Assembly: GCA_003134435.1 (NCBI GenBank)
Contig: PLBE01000134.1
Coordinates: 11,818-64,731 of the forward strand
Direction: 5' to 3'
Source of the DNA: Acidobacteriaceae bacterium
GTDB taxonomy: Bacteria > Acidobacteriota > Terriglobia > Terriglobales > Acidobacteriaceae
DNA: 52,914 nt
The position numbers and the translations under genes were made by a program. The notes under the pieces were generated by a model. It worked only from the letters and a program-made list of their open reading frames with translations. It was not told the DNA's origin and did not search any database. Positions 18,806-27,139 of the stretch are shown piece by piece (within the stretch, counting starts at the first letter, position 1; each line of letters opens with the position of its first letter).

Positions 18806-19009
18806 CTAGGCAGCGGCCATTCCGCCAGAGGCATCGAAACCACGCCCTGAAAATCGCGTTCTGAAATCAATGTTGACCCTGCCAGCCGTGGCATGTAGAC
18901 TGCCGCGCAAGAGTCCCCTCAACTCTTGACGCTTCAGATTGAGGGTCGAACTTTCACCGTCACCTTCCCCGGGGTCTCGTGTGGGCCTGCCTGTTTTGTG
19001 AGGATCTCG

Positions 19010-20368
19010 ATGATTCAGCGAATGGAACATATGCTTTTCGCGCTGCTGATGGCAGCAATTCTGGTTTGCGCTTCGGTTGCCCAGGACATCCCTCAAACTG
19101 TGACCATCGAGTTGATCGCGACGGGAGATGAGACGCAGTTCGACACTTGGGCGCAGGTCGCGCACGCCGCCAGCGGGGCCAATAACAACTACACGATTTC
19201 GGGGATCGACCCCAACACGGGCGGCTTCTATGCCTCGCTGCAAGACATCCGATCCTCCAATATTCCTCTCGAAAGAGGCGGACTTTGGGTGGTGTGGAAT
19301 TCCACCCTGACAAAGGTGTGGTGCTATCTCAATACCGATTCGATCGTGGCCACGCGGGGATTTTTCGCCGTTCCGCGCTCTCAGTTACTACTCGATCCGG
19401 CGCTGCTCACCACTCCGGGAGAAAACCTGGAGGCGGGGCTTCCGCCGGACGCGCCCGCTCTTCCCGCCGCGATTTACAACGCCATCAATCATCGGCCGTG
19501 GAACGCGATCATGACCGCGAATATGCCCGCGTCAAACTTCACTCAGAGCAATAAAGTTCTGGCTACTCCGCCAGCGCCGCCAGCCAAGTACGGCTACGGT
19601 CCCAGCCCCTTCGATCGCGAGATTCTCAGTTCGGTATCCAACAAGTACCGCACTCCCGTAGTCTTCAAGATCACGGGGACGGACCCGATCACCGGCCACG
19701 CGATCCCGCCTTACAAGACGACCGCTATGCGCAACTCGCTGGTAGTTCCGTTTGTGAACGCCAGCAATACCGGCGCCGGAGGGATCGGCAGCTTCATCGC
19801 CACTCACCACAATGTGACCGAGCCCTGTGGCACGCTGTCGTCCGGCCTGCAGGGGAAGGTCGACACGACCCAGTTGTTTGGGGTCGCAGCGCCCGGCAAC
19901 GTGCTGACTGTTTTCCTGGACGACCCGCTCGACGGGCCGTGGTATGAAATGGAAAACAAGGCGTACGTCAATTGTGCGCCCATCAAGTCGCAGGAAGCGG
20001 GCGTGAATCCCGCGCTGGCTGACGGCAATCCGCTGAACTTGACGAATCCCGGGATCAGCGTGCGCGAGCGCGTGCTGGGGCAGGGACTGGCCACTAATGC
20101 AGTCGGCGGCACGCCCGACAGCGTCAGCTACGTGAGTTGGACCTGCAATACCCTGGCTGGCCTTGGCACTTACGTGACCGTTAACAACATCAACCCATTC
20201 CTCGGAGGGTGGACGGGGGTGTTTCCCTCCTGCGCCGCTGCGGCAAACGTGGACTATCCCCTGATTCAAACCCAGGAAGTAACCACGGACAGTCCGGTTC
20301 CGGCCTCTGTTTCAGCCTTGATTGGGCCGGTCAATACCCTGGTGACTTCCAGGCTGGCGTGGCAATAG
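19010..20368 (+). CDS. Secreted protein, possibly with a PstS-like substrate-binding fold
   Basis: 452 residues from the ATG at 19010, which has GAGG six bases upstream and places a signal peptide at about 1-24 (LVCASVAQ). The frame is open back to 18926, but those codons read as untranslated leader. The region around GYGPSPFDREI, then KITGTDPITGHAIP, LDDPLDGPWYEME, RERVLGQGLATNAV and DSVSYVSWTCNT, recalls periplasmic phosphate-binding-like (PstS-type) proteins found in Acidobacteria, where a ..GTGE..AV...D..GYAFW.. block is common. That match is from memory and weak. Four Cys follow the midpoint. No transporter genes are adjacent, so an uptake role is not supported by context. Confidence 0.6.
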   Translation: MIQRMEHMLFALLMAAILVCASVAQDIPQTVTIELIATGDETQFDTWAQVAHAASGANNNYTISGIDPNTGGFYASLQDIRSSNIPLERGGLWVVWNSTLTKVWCYLNTDSIVATRGFFAVPRSQLLLDPALLTTPGENLEAGLPPDAPALPAAIYNAINHRPWNAIMTANMPASNFTQSNKVLATPPAPPAKYGYGPSPFDREILSSVSNKYRTPVVFKITGTDPITGHAIPPYKTTAMRNSLVVPFVNASNTGAGGIGSFIATHHNVTEPCGTLSSGLQGKVDTTQLFGVAAPGNVLTVFLDDPLDGPWYEMENKAYVNCAPIKSQEAGVNPALADGNPLNLTNPGISVRERVLGQGLATNAVGGTPDSVSYVSWTCNTLAGLGTYVTVNNINPFLGGWTGVFPSCAAAANVDYPLIQTQEVTTDSPVPASVSALIGPVNTLVTSRLAWQ

Positions 20369-20528
20369 AAGGCTTAAGTGGCGCCTGGGGGCGTTTTAAG
20401 TGGGCGATGTAGACGGCCGCGGCAGGGAACTCGAGAACCTGGGGACACGGGGCCATTAGTGCTACGACTTATGACGCTGCCGCAGCCTTTTCATAGCTGT
20501 TAGACTTTGCTCAAGAGTCTCAATTCCA

Positions 20529-21638
20529 ATGTCACGCCTCTCTTATTTCGGATCCCTGCTGGCGGCCAGCGTGCTGTCGGCGTCCATTTCCGCGCAGACG
20601 TCTGCCTCGCACGGGGCTACCAAGAGCGCTCCAGGTACGGCTCGGGTAGAGCACGTCGTTGTGCGCGAAACCGGGGGTGCGCTGGCGGTCGAGATTCAGA
20701 CTTCAGGAGCCGCAGTCGCGCCCGACACGCAATCCATCACCGGCCCGGATCGCATCGTCGTGGATTTTCCCGGCGCGCTGCCCGCCGCCGAGTTGCGGGC
20801 TCTGAAAGTCAATCGGGGCGCGCTGAAGGGGATTCGCGCCGGATTATTTTTCGAAAACCCTCCCATTACACGGGTCGTGCTCGACCTGTCGGAGCCGCAG
20901 TCCTATCGAATTTCGACGGTGGATAACAGGATTTTGGTCCGTCTGGGTGCGGCAAACCCGGGATCGGCAAGTCCAAACTCGGCAAGCGTGGGCTCGGTAG
21001 CTCCGGGCACGGCAAAGCAGGTTTCCGCCAAGGCGGAGTCGAAGCCGGTGGCGGTCGCAGTGGTTACTCGACCCGTTGTTGCCCAACCGGTGGTTGCTCG
21101 GTCTGTCGTGGCTCAACCCATGGCTCCGGTTCTGGTGCCAGCGCCCGAAGCTGCGGAACGGGCGAGGACGCCGAGGGTTCCATCGCAGCCAGATGCTGCG
21201 CCCGCAGCGGCGCCAGCAAAGATTCAGAACATAGTGCTGGACCCGGACTTGCGAGGCGTAGGCGATCCCACGCTGCCGCAGAATCGTGTCGTTACCACCC
21301 CCGTCCCGGCTGCTGATTCATCGATGCCGGCACTGGCCGACGCCGCGCCAGTGAAGCCGCCCGTGACTGTGACGTTTGCCAACGGAATGCTCTGCATCCG
21401 CGCCGATCGGGCTACGATGTCGCAGGTGCTGTTCGAAGTGCAGCGCATGACCCAAGCCGAGATTGCCATTCCGGCGGGCGCCGAACAGGAACAGGTGGTC
21501 GCCGATCTGGGACCGGCTCCAGCGCGCGATGTGCTCGCATCGCTGCTGAATGGTTCACCCTACAACTTCATCTTTGTGGGCAACGAACTGAGCCTGGAGC
21601 GCGTCATTCTGACCCGCCGGGATCCCAACAGCTTCTAG
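20529..21638 (+). CDS. AMIN-domain protein with secretin/TonB short N-terminal-like C-terminus
   Basis: 369-residue envelope protein. The signal peptide is about 1-22 (ASISAQ). An AMIN domain (about 38-138, DRIVVDFPGALP and ITRVVLDLSEPQSYRIS) matches the module that localises PilQ and N-acetylmuramoyl-L-alanine amidases to peptidoglycan. A low-complexity Val/Ala/Pro linker (about 140-250, VAQPVVA-type repeats) follows. A C-terminal STN-like module (about 275-355, RATMSQVLFEVQ and DLGPAPARDVLASLL) resembles the first domain of secretins and TonB receptors. This is the N-terminal architecture of PilQ without the secretin pore. It lies next to the Tad cluster on the opposite strand, but no functional link is shown. 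There is no Shine-Dalgarno sequence at the ATG. Confidence 0.8.
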   Translation: MSRLSYFGSLLAASVLSASISAQTSASHGATKSAPGTARVEHVVVRETGGALAVEIQTSGAAVAPDTQSITGPDRIVVDFPGALPAAELRALKVNRGALKGIRAGLFFENPPITRVVLDLSEPQSYRISTVDNRILVRLGAANPGSASPNSASVGSVAPGTAKQVSAKAESKPVAVAVVTRPVVAQPVVARSVVAQPMAPVLVPAPEAAERARTPRVPSQPDAAPAAAPAKIQNIVLDPDLRGVGDPTLPQNRVVTTPVPAADSSMPALADAAPVKPPVTVTFANGMLCIRADRATMSQVLFEVQRMTQAEIAIPAGAEQEQVVADLGPAPARDVLASLLNGSPYNFIFVGNELSLERVILTRRDPNSF

Positions 21639-21699
21639 TATCTGCGAGGAATCGTCTGGGAGAGACAGGGGACCGTCTTGCCTTGGATCTCGCCTGCAA

Positions 21700-23010
21700 T
21701 TACGGTGGCGTGATCAGGCGCACGGCCACGGGAGATGCGCCGTTGCCGAGGATCGGGTTTACGGCGGCGGCAGTGCCGCAGCCCGCCAGGTTAATAATGG
21801 TGGCATTAATGCTGCCGCTCGGCGGCGCTGCGTTGCCGTCGGGGTTCAAGAATAGTTGGACAAAGCCCACGATCTGCACGGTGTTGGAGGTTGGGCTAAA
21901 TGTGGCGCCAACGTCAAATACCGGAACCGTGACCAGCGAGTCGCTAACGATCACATCGCTGGTGGCTAAACCAGGAATAGGATTGTCCGCACCCGCAACG
22001 AATTGGAGAGAGACTCCCGGCGTAAACGCGCACGTATCGCCCTTATTGTTTGTGGCATGAGTCAGGCAATTGACTGCCGCCGCGGTATCGGCATTTCGAG
22101 TCGCGCCGTAAGCGGTCATGTCGATATTGGCCTGGCTCTTATTGGACGCGCTGTTTGGCCCGCCGCAGGAGATCGGCATTTGAACGCAACCCGCAATACT
22201 TGTCTGATAGGTGGTAGGTGTTGGTACCTGGCTGCACGTCGGGAGCGCTGTGGTCGGAGCAGGGAACGAAGCCTGATCCCCGGGGTAATAGTTCCAAGGT
22301 TTCGGGGCGAACGGCTCGGTGCATGTACCGGACGCACATTCGGACGCCGGAATCATGGGCGTTCCAGCAGGGGCAGTAGTATTGTAGGTCCATCCCACCA
22401 AACCCGTGTTCTGAATAGCCCCGCTAACGGGATCAAAAATGTTTGTGGTCGGACTGGTGGGATCCAGGTTGGGCAGCAGCCACGGTTTCACACACAGCGG
22501 CGCAACCGGCGTGGTCGTTCCAGTGAGAGCCTTCGCGCCCGACGGATTGTAGGCTTCCGCTGTTGCCGACGCAGCTACAGTAAGGGCGGTGTTCCCCCAA
22601 ATGCGCGAGAAGAAGGTGGGCAAGTCGGTCCGTTTGGTCGCAACCGTTATTCGAGGGTTGGTGATGTCGTTGGCATTGATGGTGACAGTGACTTCACCGG
22701 CGGCGAGCGCTCTTCCTCCAACATCGTTGTGGGTGGCCACCTGAGTGGCGATCGTGCTTGCGAGGGCCTCCGCACCTGGCGCCAACGCGCCGGTGTCGGA
22801 GGTCATTCCCGAATTGGCGAGGACGCGTGCGCCGGCGAGGGCGGCGCTGTCGGCGGCCAGTTGCGCTTCGCTGCGGGCGGTGTAGAGCGTCACCACGTCG
22901 ATGGCCAAGGCAGCCATGGCTCCGATTACAAACAACATGACGACCGCAACCAGGGTGATGACGATGCCTTGCTCGCGTTTTCGTGGGGAGACGTTACTGG
23001 CTTGGCGCAC
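21700..23010 (-). CDS. TadG-like (Tad domain) pilus-associated protein
   Basis: 436 residues. The N-terminus has basic residues followed by QGIVITLVAVVMLFVIGAMAALAIDVVTLYTARSEAQLAADSAALAGA in broken form at about 14-62: one transmembrane helix and the conserved Tad (putative Flp pilus-assembly TadG-like N-terminal) block. The extracellular remainder is Pro-, Thr- and Asn-rich with several Cys and no von Willebrand domain that I can see. The GTG at 23010 lies eight bases past the TGA of the upstream TadE-like gene, so these genes form an operon reading right to left. The role, an accessory envelope part of a Tad/Flp pilus, is from family knowledge. Confidence 0.82.
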   Translation of the reverse strand: MRQASNVSPRKREQGIVITLVAVVMLFVIGAMAALAIDVVTLYTARSEAQLAADSAALAGARVLANSGMTSDTGALAPGAEALASTIATQVATHNDVGGRALAAGEVTVTINANDITNPRITVATKRTDLPTFFSRIWGNTALTVAASATAEAYNPSGAKALTGTTTPVAPLCVKPWLLPNLDPTSPTTNIFDPVSGAIQNTGLVGWTYNTTAPAGTPMIPASECASGTCTEPFAPKPWNYYPGDQASFPAPTTALPTCSQVPTPTTYQTSIAGCVQMPISCGGPNSASNKSQANIDMTAYGATRNADTAAAVNCLTHATNNKGDTCAFTPGVSLQFVAGADNPIPGLATSDVIVSDSLVTVPVFDVGATFSPTSNTVQIVGFVQLFLNPDGNAAPPSGSINATIINLAGCGTAAAVNPILGNGASPVAVRLITPP

Positions 23011-23018
23011 TCATGCCC

Positions 23019-23684
23019 TCACTGCTGATTATGGACTTTCGCGGTTTCACTGATGAATGTGGTGGCAGCGTACGGCGCTCCCGGAAACAGCAACTGAATG
23101 ACGCTGTTGAAGCGCCAGTGATAGGGGTAACTCACTGTTACCGTGGTGCCGACGGTCTGGGCAGCGCCGCCGACGGCGGGCAACCAACCGCGATTGATCT
23201 CGACGGTCAGGACGTCCGGACAACCCCTGATCTTATAGATCCACTCGAGTGGGCCTAACGGGCCCGCTTGCGAGACGGCGGCGCTGGCAACCGTACAACT
23301 ACCCTGATTCGGTTGCGGCAATACATTAGTGCCGGCCAGGGAATTGAAGACGGCGGTCAATACTGGCTGCAGAGAATCGGGGTTGCCATTGGTCGATTGA
23401 ATGTCACTCATCGTCTGCGCACCGGCGATGATCGCGCCTTCCTGCGCGGCCTGCGCGATTTTCTGCTTCTGATTGAAAGCGCCGCTGAAATCGAAGATGC
23501 CCACCACAAAGACGACGAGAAGGGGCAGGGAGATGGCAAACTCGAGGAGCGCCGCGCCGCGAGTATCGTTCCGCAAGGTGCGACCGACGGCAGCGGCTCG
23601 GCTGAATCCCCGCGAAGGATCAACTTTCAATCCAACTCTGTTGGTGGCTCGGTGCACAGCGCGACGATGCAAAATGCGGGTCAT
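23019..23684 (-). CDS. TadE-like pseudopilin
   Basis: 221 residues. After a basic leader, RGAALLEFAISLPLLVVFVVGIFDF (in part about 43-67) is the TadE signature: a Glu five residues into a hydrophobic helix, following a Gly/Ala processing region. The helix is followed by QKQKIAQAAQEGA, the usual continuation. Four Cys lie in the distal half. Its ATG directly follows the TAG of the upstream TadE-like gene (TAGATG), so translation is probably coupled. The prepilin peptidase encoded just upstream is the likely processing enzyme. Confidence 0.85.
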   Translation of the reverse strand: MTRILHRRAVHRATNRVGLKVDPSRGFSRAAAVGRTLRNDTRGAALLEFAISLPLLVVFVVGIFDFSGAFNQKQKIAQAAQEGAIIAGAQTMSDIQSTNGNPDSLQPVLTAVFNSLAGTNVLPQPNQGSCTVASAAVSQAGPLGPLEWIYKIRGCPDVLTVEINRGWLPAVGGAAQTVGTTVTVSYPYHWRFNSVIQLLFPGAPYAATTFISETAKVHNQQ

Positions 23685-24224
23685 CTAGTTTTCCATCCTG
23701 CTCTGTGCCTGCGCCGATAGTATGATTTTCTGCATGTTGAGCGAAGTGAACGGCAAATAGAACTGGAAGGGATATTGAAAGCTGACAATGACACCACATT
23801 GTTGCGGCTGGGTCTTGCCTGCTGTGGGGTTCAGGAGCGCATTGCGGCAGATGGTGATGTTGCCGGTAGTTTTGCAGGCTCCGTCCGGTGGGGGAGGCGT
23901 GCAGAAGGTCGGGGCCGGGGCATTCGTGTTTACCGGAATCTGAGCGGGATCGATACTGGACGCTTGCATCACCGCTTTAATCGTTTTCACCACAGTTGCA
24001 TCTGCAGCGTTGAAATTTCCGCAGGTGCCGCAGGTCGAACGGGCGGCGGTGATCGCGCCCTGCTGCGCCGCCTGCTGGATAGTGGAGTAGATGTTGAAGG
24101 CCCGTCCAAACCAGACCGTGCCCAACAGCAGCATGAAGACCAAAGGCAGGACCAGCGCGGCCTCGGCGATCTCGGCGCCGTCCGTGCTGGCAAGTCTACG
24201 CGTGATTGGTTTTCTCTGGGTCAT
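23685..24224 (-). CDS. TadE-like pseudopilin
   Basis: 179 residues. It carries the TadE signature DGAEIAEAALVLPLVFMLLLGTVWFGRAFN in part (about 15-44), then YSTIQQAAQQGA. The distal part has a CGTCGNF cysteine pair and a further cluster of Cys, likely disulfides. It is the first of three co-directional genes (TadE, TadE, TadG) with no gap between the first two. The start has only a weak CAGAG upstream. The AT-rich 140 bp before it may hold the promoter. Confidence 0.85.
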   Translation of the reverse strand: MTQRKPITRRLASTDGAEIAEAALVLPLVFMLLLGTVWFGRAFNIYSTIQQAAQQGAITAARSTCGTCGNFNAADATVVKTIKAVMQASSIDPAQIPVNTNAPAPTFCTPPPPDGACKTTGNITICRNALLNPTAGKTQPQQCGVIVSFQYPFQFYLPFTSLNMQKIILSAQAQSRMEN

Positions 24225-24367
24225 CTCTGTAATGCGCTGTCACCAGAATGCCGCGAAACCGCACATCCTGACGGGTTCAAATGCATAGGTTCTTCGCTCC
24301 GGACGACGGATTTTAAGTGGGACGACAAATTACCAATTCCCATTTACAGATTACCAACTATTATCAA

Positions 24368-24934
24368 TCACAAATTTCCAAATCCAATTGCTCTGCCGAT
24401 GGCGTAGAAGACAACCGTAAGGGCCATGGCCACGCCAAACGGAATCCTGGTCGACTGCGGGTTGTCAAGCGATACTTCCGAGCCGGGCATCCGCAGGCTC
24501 AACAACGCCGCCAGCAGGTGCGCGATGTTCAGAAGTGTGCTTTTCAGGCGCCCTTTCCAAATGACTATGGCGAGGGCCATCACTCCCGCCACCAGGACCG
24601 TGCCCATGAGCACGGAGAGGAGTTGCCTGGGACCGAGGCACGCTCCCAGAGCGCCAGCCAGCTTCCAGTCGCCCGCGCCGAGGCTGCGGATCAGTACGAA
24701 CGGAAGCAACAACCCGAGGCCTAAGACCGTCCCCAGCAACGCGGCTTTCAGTCCCGGCCAGTGGTACAGAATCGTGTTGACCGCGACGCCGGCTCCAAGG
24801 CCCGACACGGTCAGCCAGTTTGGAATCCGGCGGTAACGCCAGTCGAGATAGCCCGCGCCTGCGGCCAGCAGTAGAGCAGGAAGCCATGAACTGAAAGTTC
24901 CGCCAGTCGAGGTCCAGGGCCCGGATTGAAGCAT
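24368..24934 (-). CDS. A24 prepilin peptidase (TadV/CpaA-like)
   Basis: Membrane aspartic peptidase that removes the leader from Flp/TadE-type prepilins. It has 188 residues with about five or six hydrophobic helices. The two catalytic aspartates are visible: Asp31 in YLDWRYRRIPNWLT and Asp89 in the GxGD motif GAGDWKLAG. It lacks the methyltransferase domain of PilD, as in the short TadV/CpaA group. The gene is 143 bp upstream of the TadE-like genes on the same strand, which supports a shared function. The assembly ATPase and platform genes (TadA, TadB, TadC) are not in the window. Confidence 0.88.
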   Translation of the reverse strand: MLQSGPWTSTGGTFSSWLPALLLAAGAGYLDWRYRRIPNWLTVSGLGAGVAVNTILYHWPGLKAALLGTVLGLGLLLPFVLIRSLGAGDWKLAGALGACLGPRQLLSVLMGTVLVAGVMALAIVIWKGRLKSTLLNIAHLLAALLSLRMPGSEVSLDNPQSTRIPFGVAMALTVVFYAIGRAIGFGNL

Positions 24935-25096
24935 GATTGCCGCTGGCAGACAGGCGCCTCCGCGCGTTTCTCTTGATTACTTTATGGCTTTCCGGGGCCA
25001 CACTCAAGAGAAAGTTCTCAGCTCCCGGTTCCCAGTTTCAGTCTCAGGGGCATGCAATCGACAGCATGGTTTTTCTGAGAACTGGCGGCTCCGGAG

Positions 25097-25125
25097 CAAA
25101 ACAAAAGGCCCAGTTGCCCGGGCCT
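25097..25125 (-). terminator. Intrinsic terminator of the S41 protease gene
   Basis: On the minus strand, AGGCCC, an 8-base loop and GGGCCT are followed by TTTGTTTTG. It lies about 27 bases past the TAG at 25152. Confidence 0.7.
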
Positions 25126-25151
25126 GAAGTTCAAATTGAAGCAAGTCGTGC

Positions 25152-26750
25152 CTAGCGACTGACCGGAGGGGCCGAGTTCCTCTCGGCAACTACTTTCTTA
25201 GCGTTATCGGCCAGAGCGCGCGCTTGGGGCATGAGTTCCAGCGCCTTGATCACGTCCGGATCGGTTTCCGCCCGCACCTTCAATCCTTCTTCCTGGCCGA
25301 AGGCATCGACGAAGAGTTCGCTTTTTAGATTAGAGCGCAGCCAATCGTTGTTCTCGATTAGTTCAGCTTCGGTGTATGGAACTTTTTCACCGTCGAGGAA
25401 TTTCCGGAAGTCCAGAAGCAAGGCATCATCAACTTCGAAGTTTTGCGTGATCTTGTGAGCGAGCGCATAGCGTTTGGCAAAATTAAACAAAGCGTAATGC
25501 TGGAGCAGCGTTTCCTGAAACTTGTTGGACTTGTAAGGCGCGAGCTTTACATCGGGAGTGATGCCGCCGCCGCCGTAAACGGTGCGTCCGCCATCGGTGA
25601 GCTTAACTTCATGATTGGCGTTGTTGTCTTCGGCGTTCCGGTTGTAATAGTAGTCGTAGAGAGAAAGAGTCGAATAATCCCGCTGAATCAGGCGTCCGCT
25701 GGGCGTGTAGTACTTGGCGGTGGTGAGGGCGAGACCGGTGTTCTCGGCTAGAGGGTAGACGGTTTGGACGAGTCCCTTGCCGAAAGTCACTTCGCCCACG
25801 ATCAGGCCGCGGTCGTGATCCTGAATGGCTCCGGCTACGATTTCAGCAGCGGAGGCGGTGCCGCGATTGACGAGGACAACCAGGGGATAATCCTTGCCAC
25901 CGTTGCCGCGGGCGGCCACGTAGCGCTTTTCTGGCGAGGAGCGGCCGTGGTGGGAGACGATGAGTTGTCCCTTCTTTAAGAATTTGTCGGCAACGCCGAC
26001 GCCCTCGCTTAACAGGCCGCCGGGATTCTGACGCAGGTCGAGGACCAAGCCTTTGAGATCGCCCATCTGATCGAGCGCTTCGGCGACCTCATGCTCGGTC
26101 GTTTCCTGGAACCCGGAAACGTGCATGTAACCGATGCCGGGCTTGATCATGAAGTGCAAATCAACGCTGTAGCGCGGGATCTCGTCACGGATGACGGCGA
26201 ATTCGAGGGGATGGTCGGAACCTTCGCGCAACATGGTGATGCGGACCGTGGTGCCTTTCGGTCCCTTAAGCAGATCGGCTACGTCGGAAGTGCTCATGTT
26301 GTCGGTGGGCTTGCCGTCGATGGCGGCGATAATGTCGCCGGGGCGGATGCCGGCACGATAGGCCGGAGTGCCGACGAAGGGAGCGATGACGATCACTTTG
26401 TTGTTGCGGGGGCCGACGGTCATGCCGACGCCGTAGTACTTGCCGCGTTGTTCTTCGCGCAGAGCGGAGTAAGACTTAGGATCGAAAAAGTTGGAGTGGG
26501 GGTCGAGCTGGTGCAGCATGCTGGGGATGGCGCCGTTGTAAATCGCCTTGTCGGGATTCACCGGGTCGGCATAATTCTGCTCGATGGTTTCATAGATCTC
26601 GGTGAACTGCTTCAGGCTGTCGCGTACGTCGGAATCGCTGCTGGGCGTGGAGGCCGGGCTGATTCTTTGCGCGAACAACATTCCGAGCAGTCCGAACAGA
26701 GCGAGAACGAAGACAATCAGGAATAGCGAGCGGCGAGAACTACGGGCCAT
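25152..26750 (-). CDS. C-terminal processing peptidase, S41 family
   Basis: Periplasmic serine protease of the CtpA/Prc type, 532 residues. An N-terminal hydrophobic anchor or signal (about 8-28, FLIVFVLALFGLLGMLF) is followed by a helical N-domain with QNYADPVNPDKAIYNGAIPSM. The PDZ domain is about 95-185 (VIVIAPFVGTPAYRAGIRPGDII). The peptidase core has LVLDLRQNPGGLL, then the catalytic Ser in RGTASAAEIVAGA (~298) and Lys in VGEVTFGKGLVQ (~323). GAGG ten bases before the ATG at 26750 is the likely ribosome binding site. A terminator follows it, so it is probably monocistronic. Confidence 0.92.
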   Translation of the reverse strand: MARSSRRSLFLIVFVLALFGLLGMLFAQRISPASTPSSDSDVRDSLKQFTEIYETIEQNYADPVNPDKAIYNGAIPSMLHQLDPHSNFFDPKSYSALREEQRGKYYGVGMTVGPRNNKVIVIAPFVGTPAYRAGIRPGDIIAAIDGKPTDNMSTSDVADLLKGPKGTTVRITMLREGSDHPLEFAVIRDEIPRYSVDLHFMIKPGIGYMHVSGFQETTEHEVAEALDQMGDLKGLVLDLRQNPGGLLSEGVGVADKFLKKGQLIVSHHGRSSPEKRYVAARGNGGKDYPLVVLVNRGTASAAEIVAGAIQDHDRGLIVGEVTFGKGLVQTVYPLAENTGLALTTAKYYTPSGRLIQRDYSTLSLYDYYYNRNAEDNNANHEVKLTDGGRTVYGGGGITPDVKLAPYKSNKFQETLLQHYALFNFAKRYALAHKITQNFEVDDALLLDFRKFLDGEKVPYTEAELIENNDWLRSNLKSELFVDAFGQEEGLKVRAETDPDVIKALELMPQARALADNAKKVVAERNSAPPVSR

Positions 26751-27139
26751 GTGTCGAAAACCTCAAAAGAAATATGCTCGAAATACTGGCAGGGACGAGA
26801 AAGGGTCAAATTACCCCATCTAAACGCAGTATAGCACGTGAAACCGGCTGTTTACTTGGATGCAAACCAGCGGCGGAGGTTACATCCGGGCGAGAGCTTT
26901 TGGGGCAGGATCGGTGACGCTGCACGATGGCTGCCGGCCTGGGAACGGTGGGGGCGGGGCAGCTTCTCAGTTCTCTGTGGAAGGAGTCAAAATCAAAGGC
27001 AAAGTCTGTACCACGGAAATCACAGAGGACACAGGGGGAACGAAATACTCGGTGCAGACGAGGACTGCCAAGCGGGAAAATCCGGGGAATTCCGCCCTGG
27101 ACGATGGAATGTCAAGGGCGGAATTCTCGGGTGTTTGAA
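26751..27139. other. Intergenic region between the S41 protease and MBG-repeat protein genes
   Basis: 389 bp without a supportable gene. The left part should hold the S41 promoter; on the minus strand a TATACT (26833-26828) is a possible -10 without a clear -35. The middle (about 27010-27045) carries an ACCACGGA..CACAGAGGACACAGGGG stretch that looks like a decayed repeat. A similar GGACACAGGGG occurs near 12347. The right end contains the terminator at 27087-27126. Confidence 0.5.
27087..27126 (-). terminator. Hairpin after the MBG-repeat gene
   Basis: Perfect 12-bp stem GAATTCCGCCCT/AGGGCGGAATTC with a 16-base loop, starting 14 bases past the stop at 27140. The minus-strand flank CCCCGGATTTTCC contains a short T-run. 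Confidence 0.6.
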
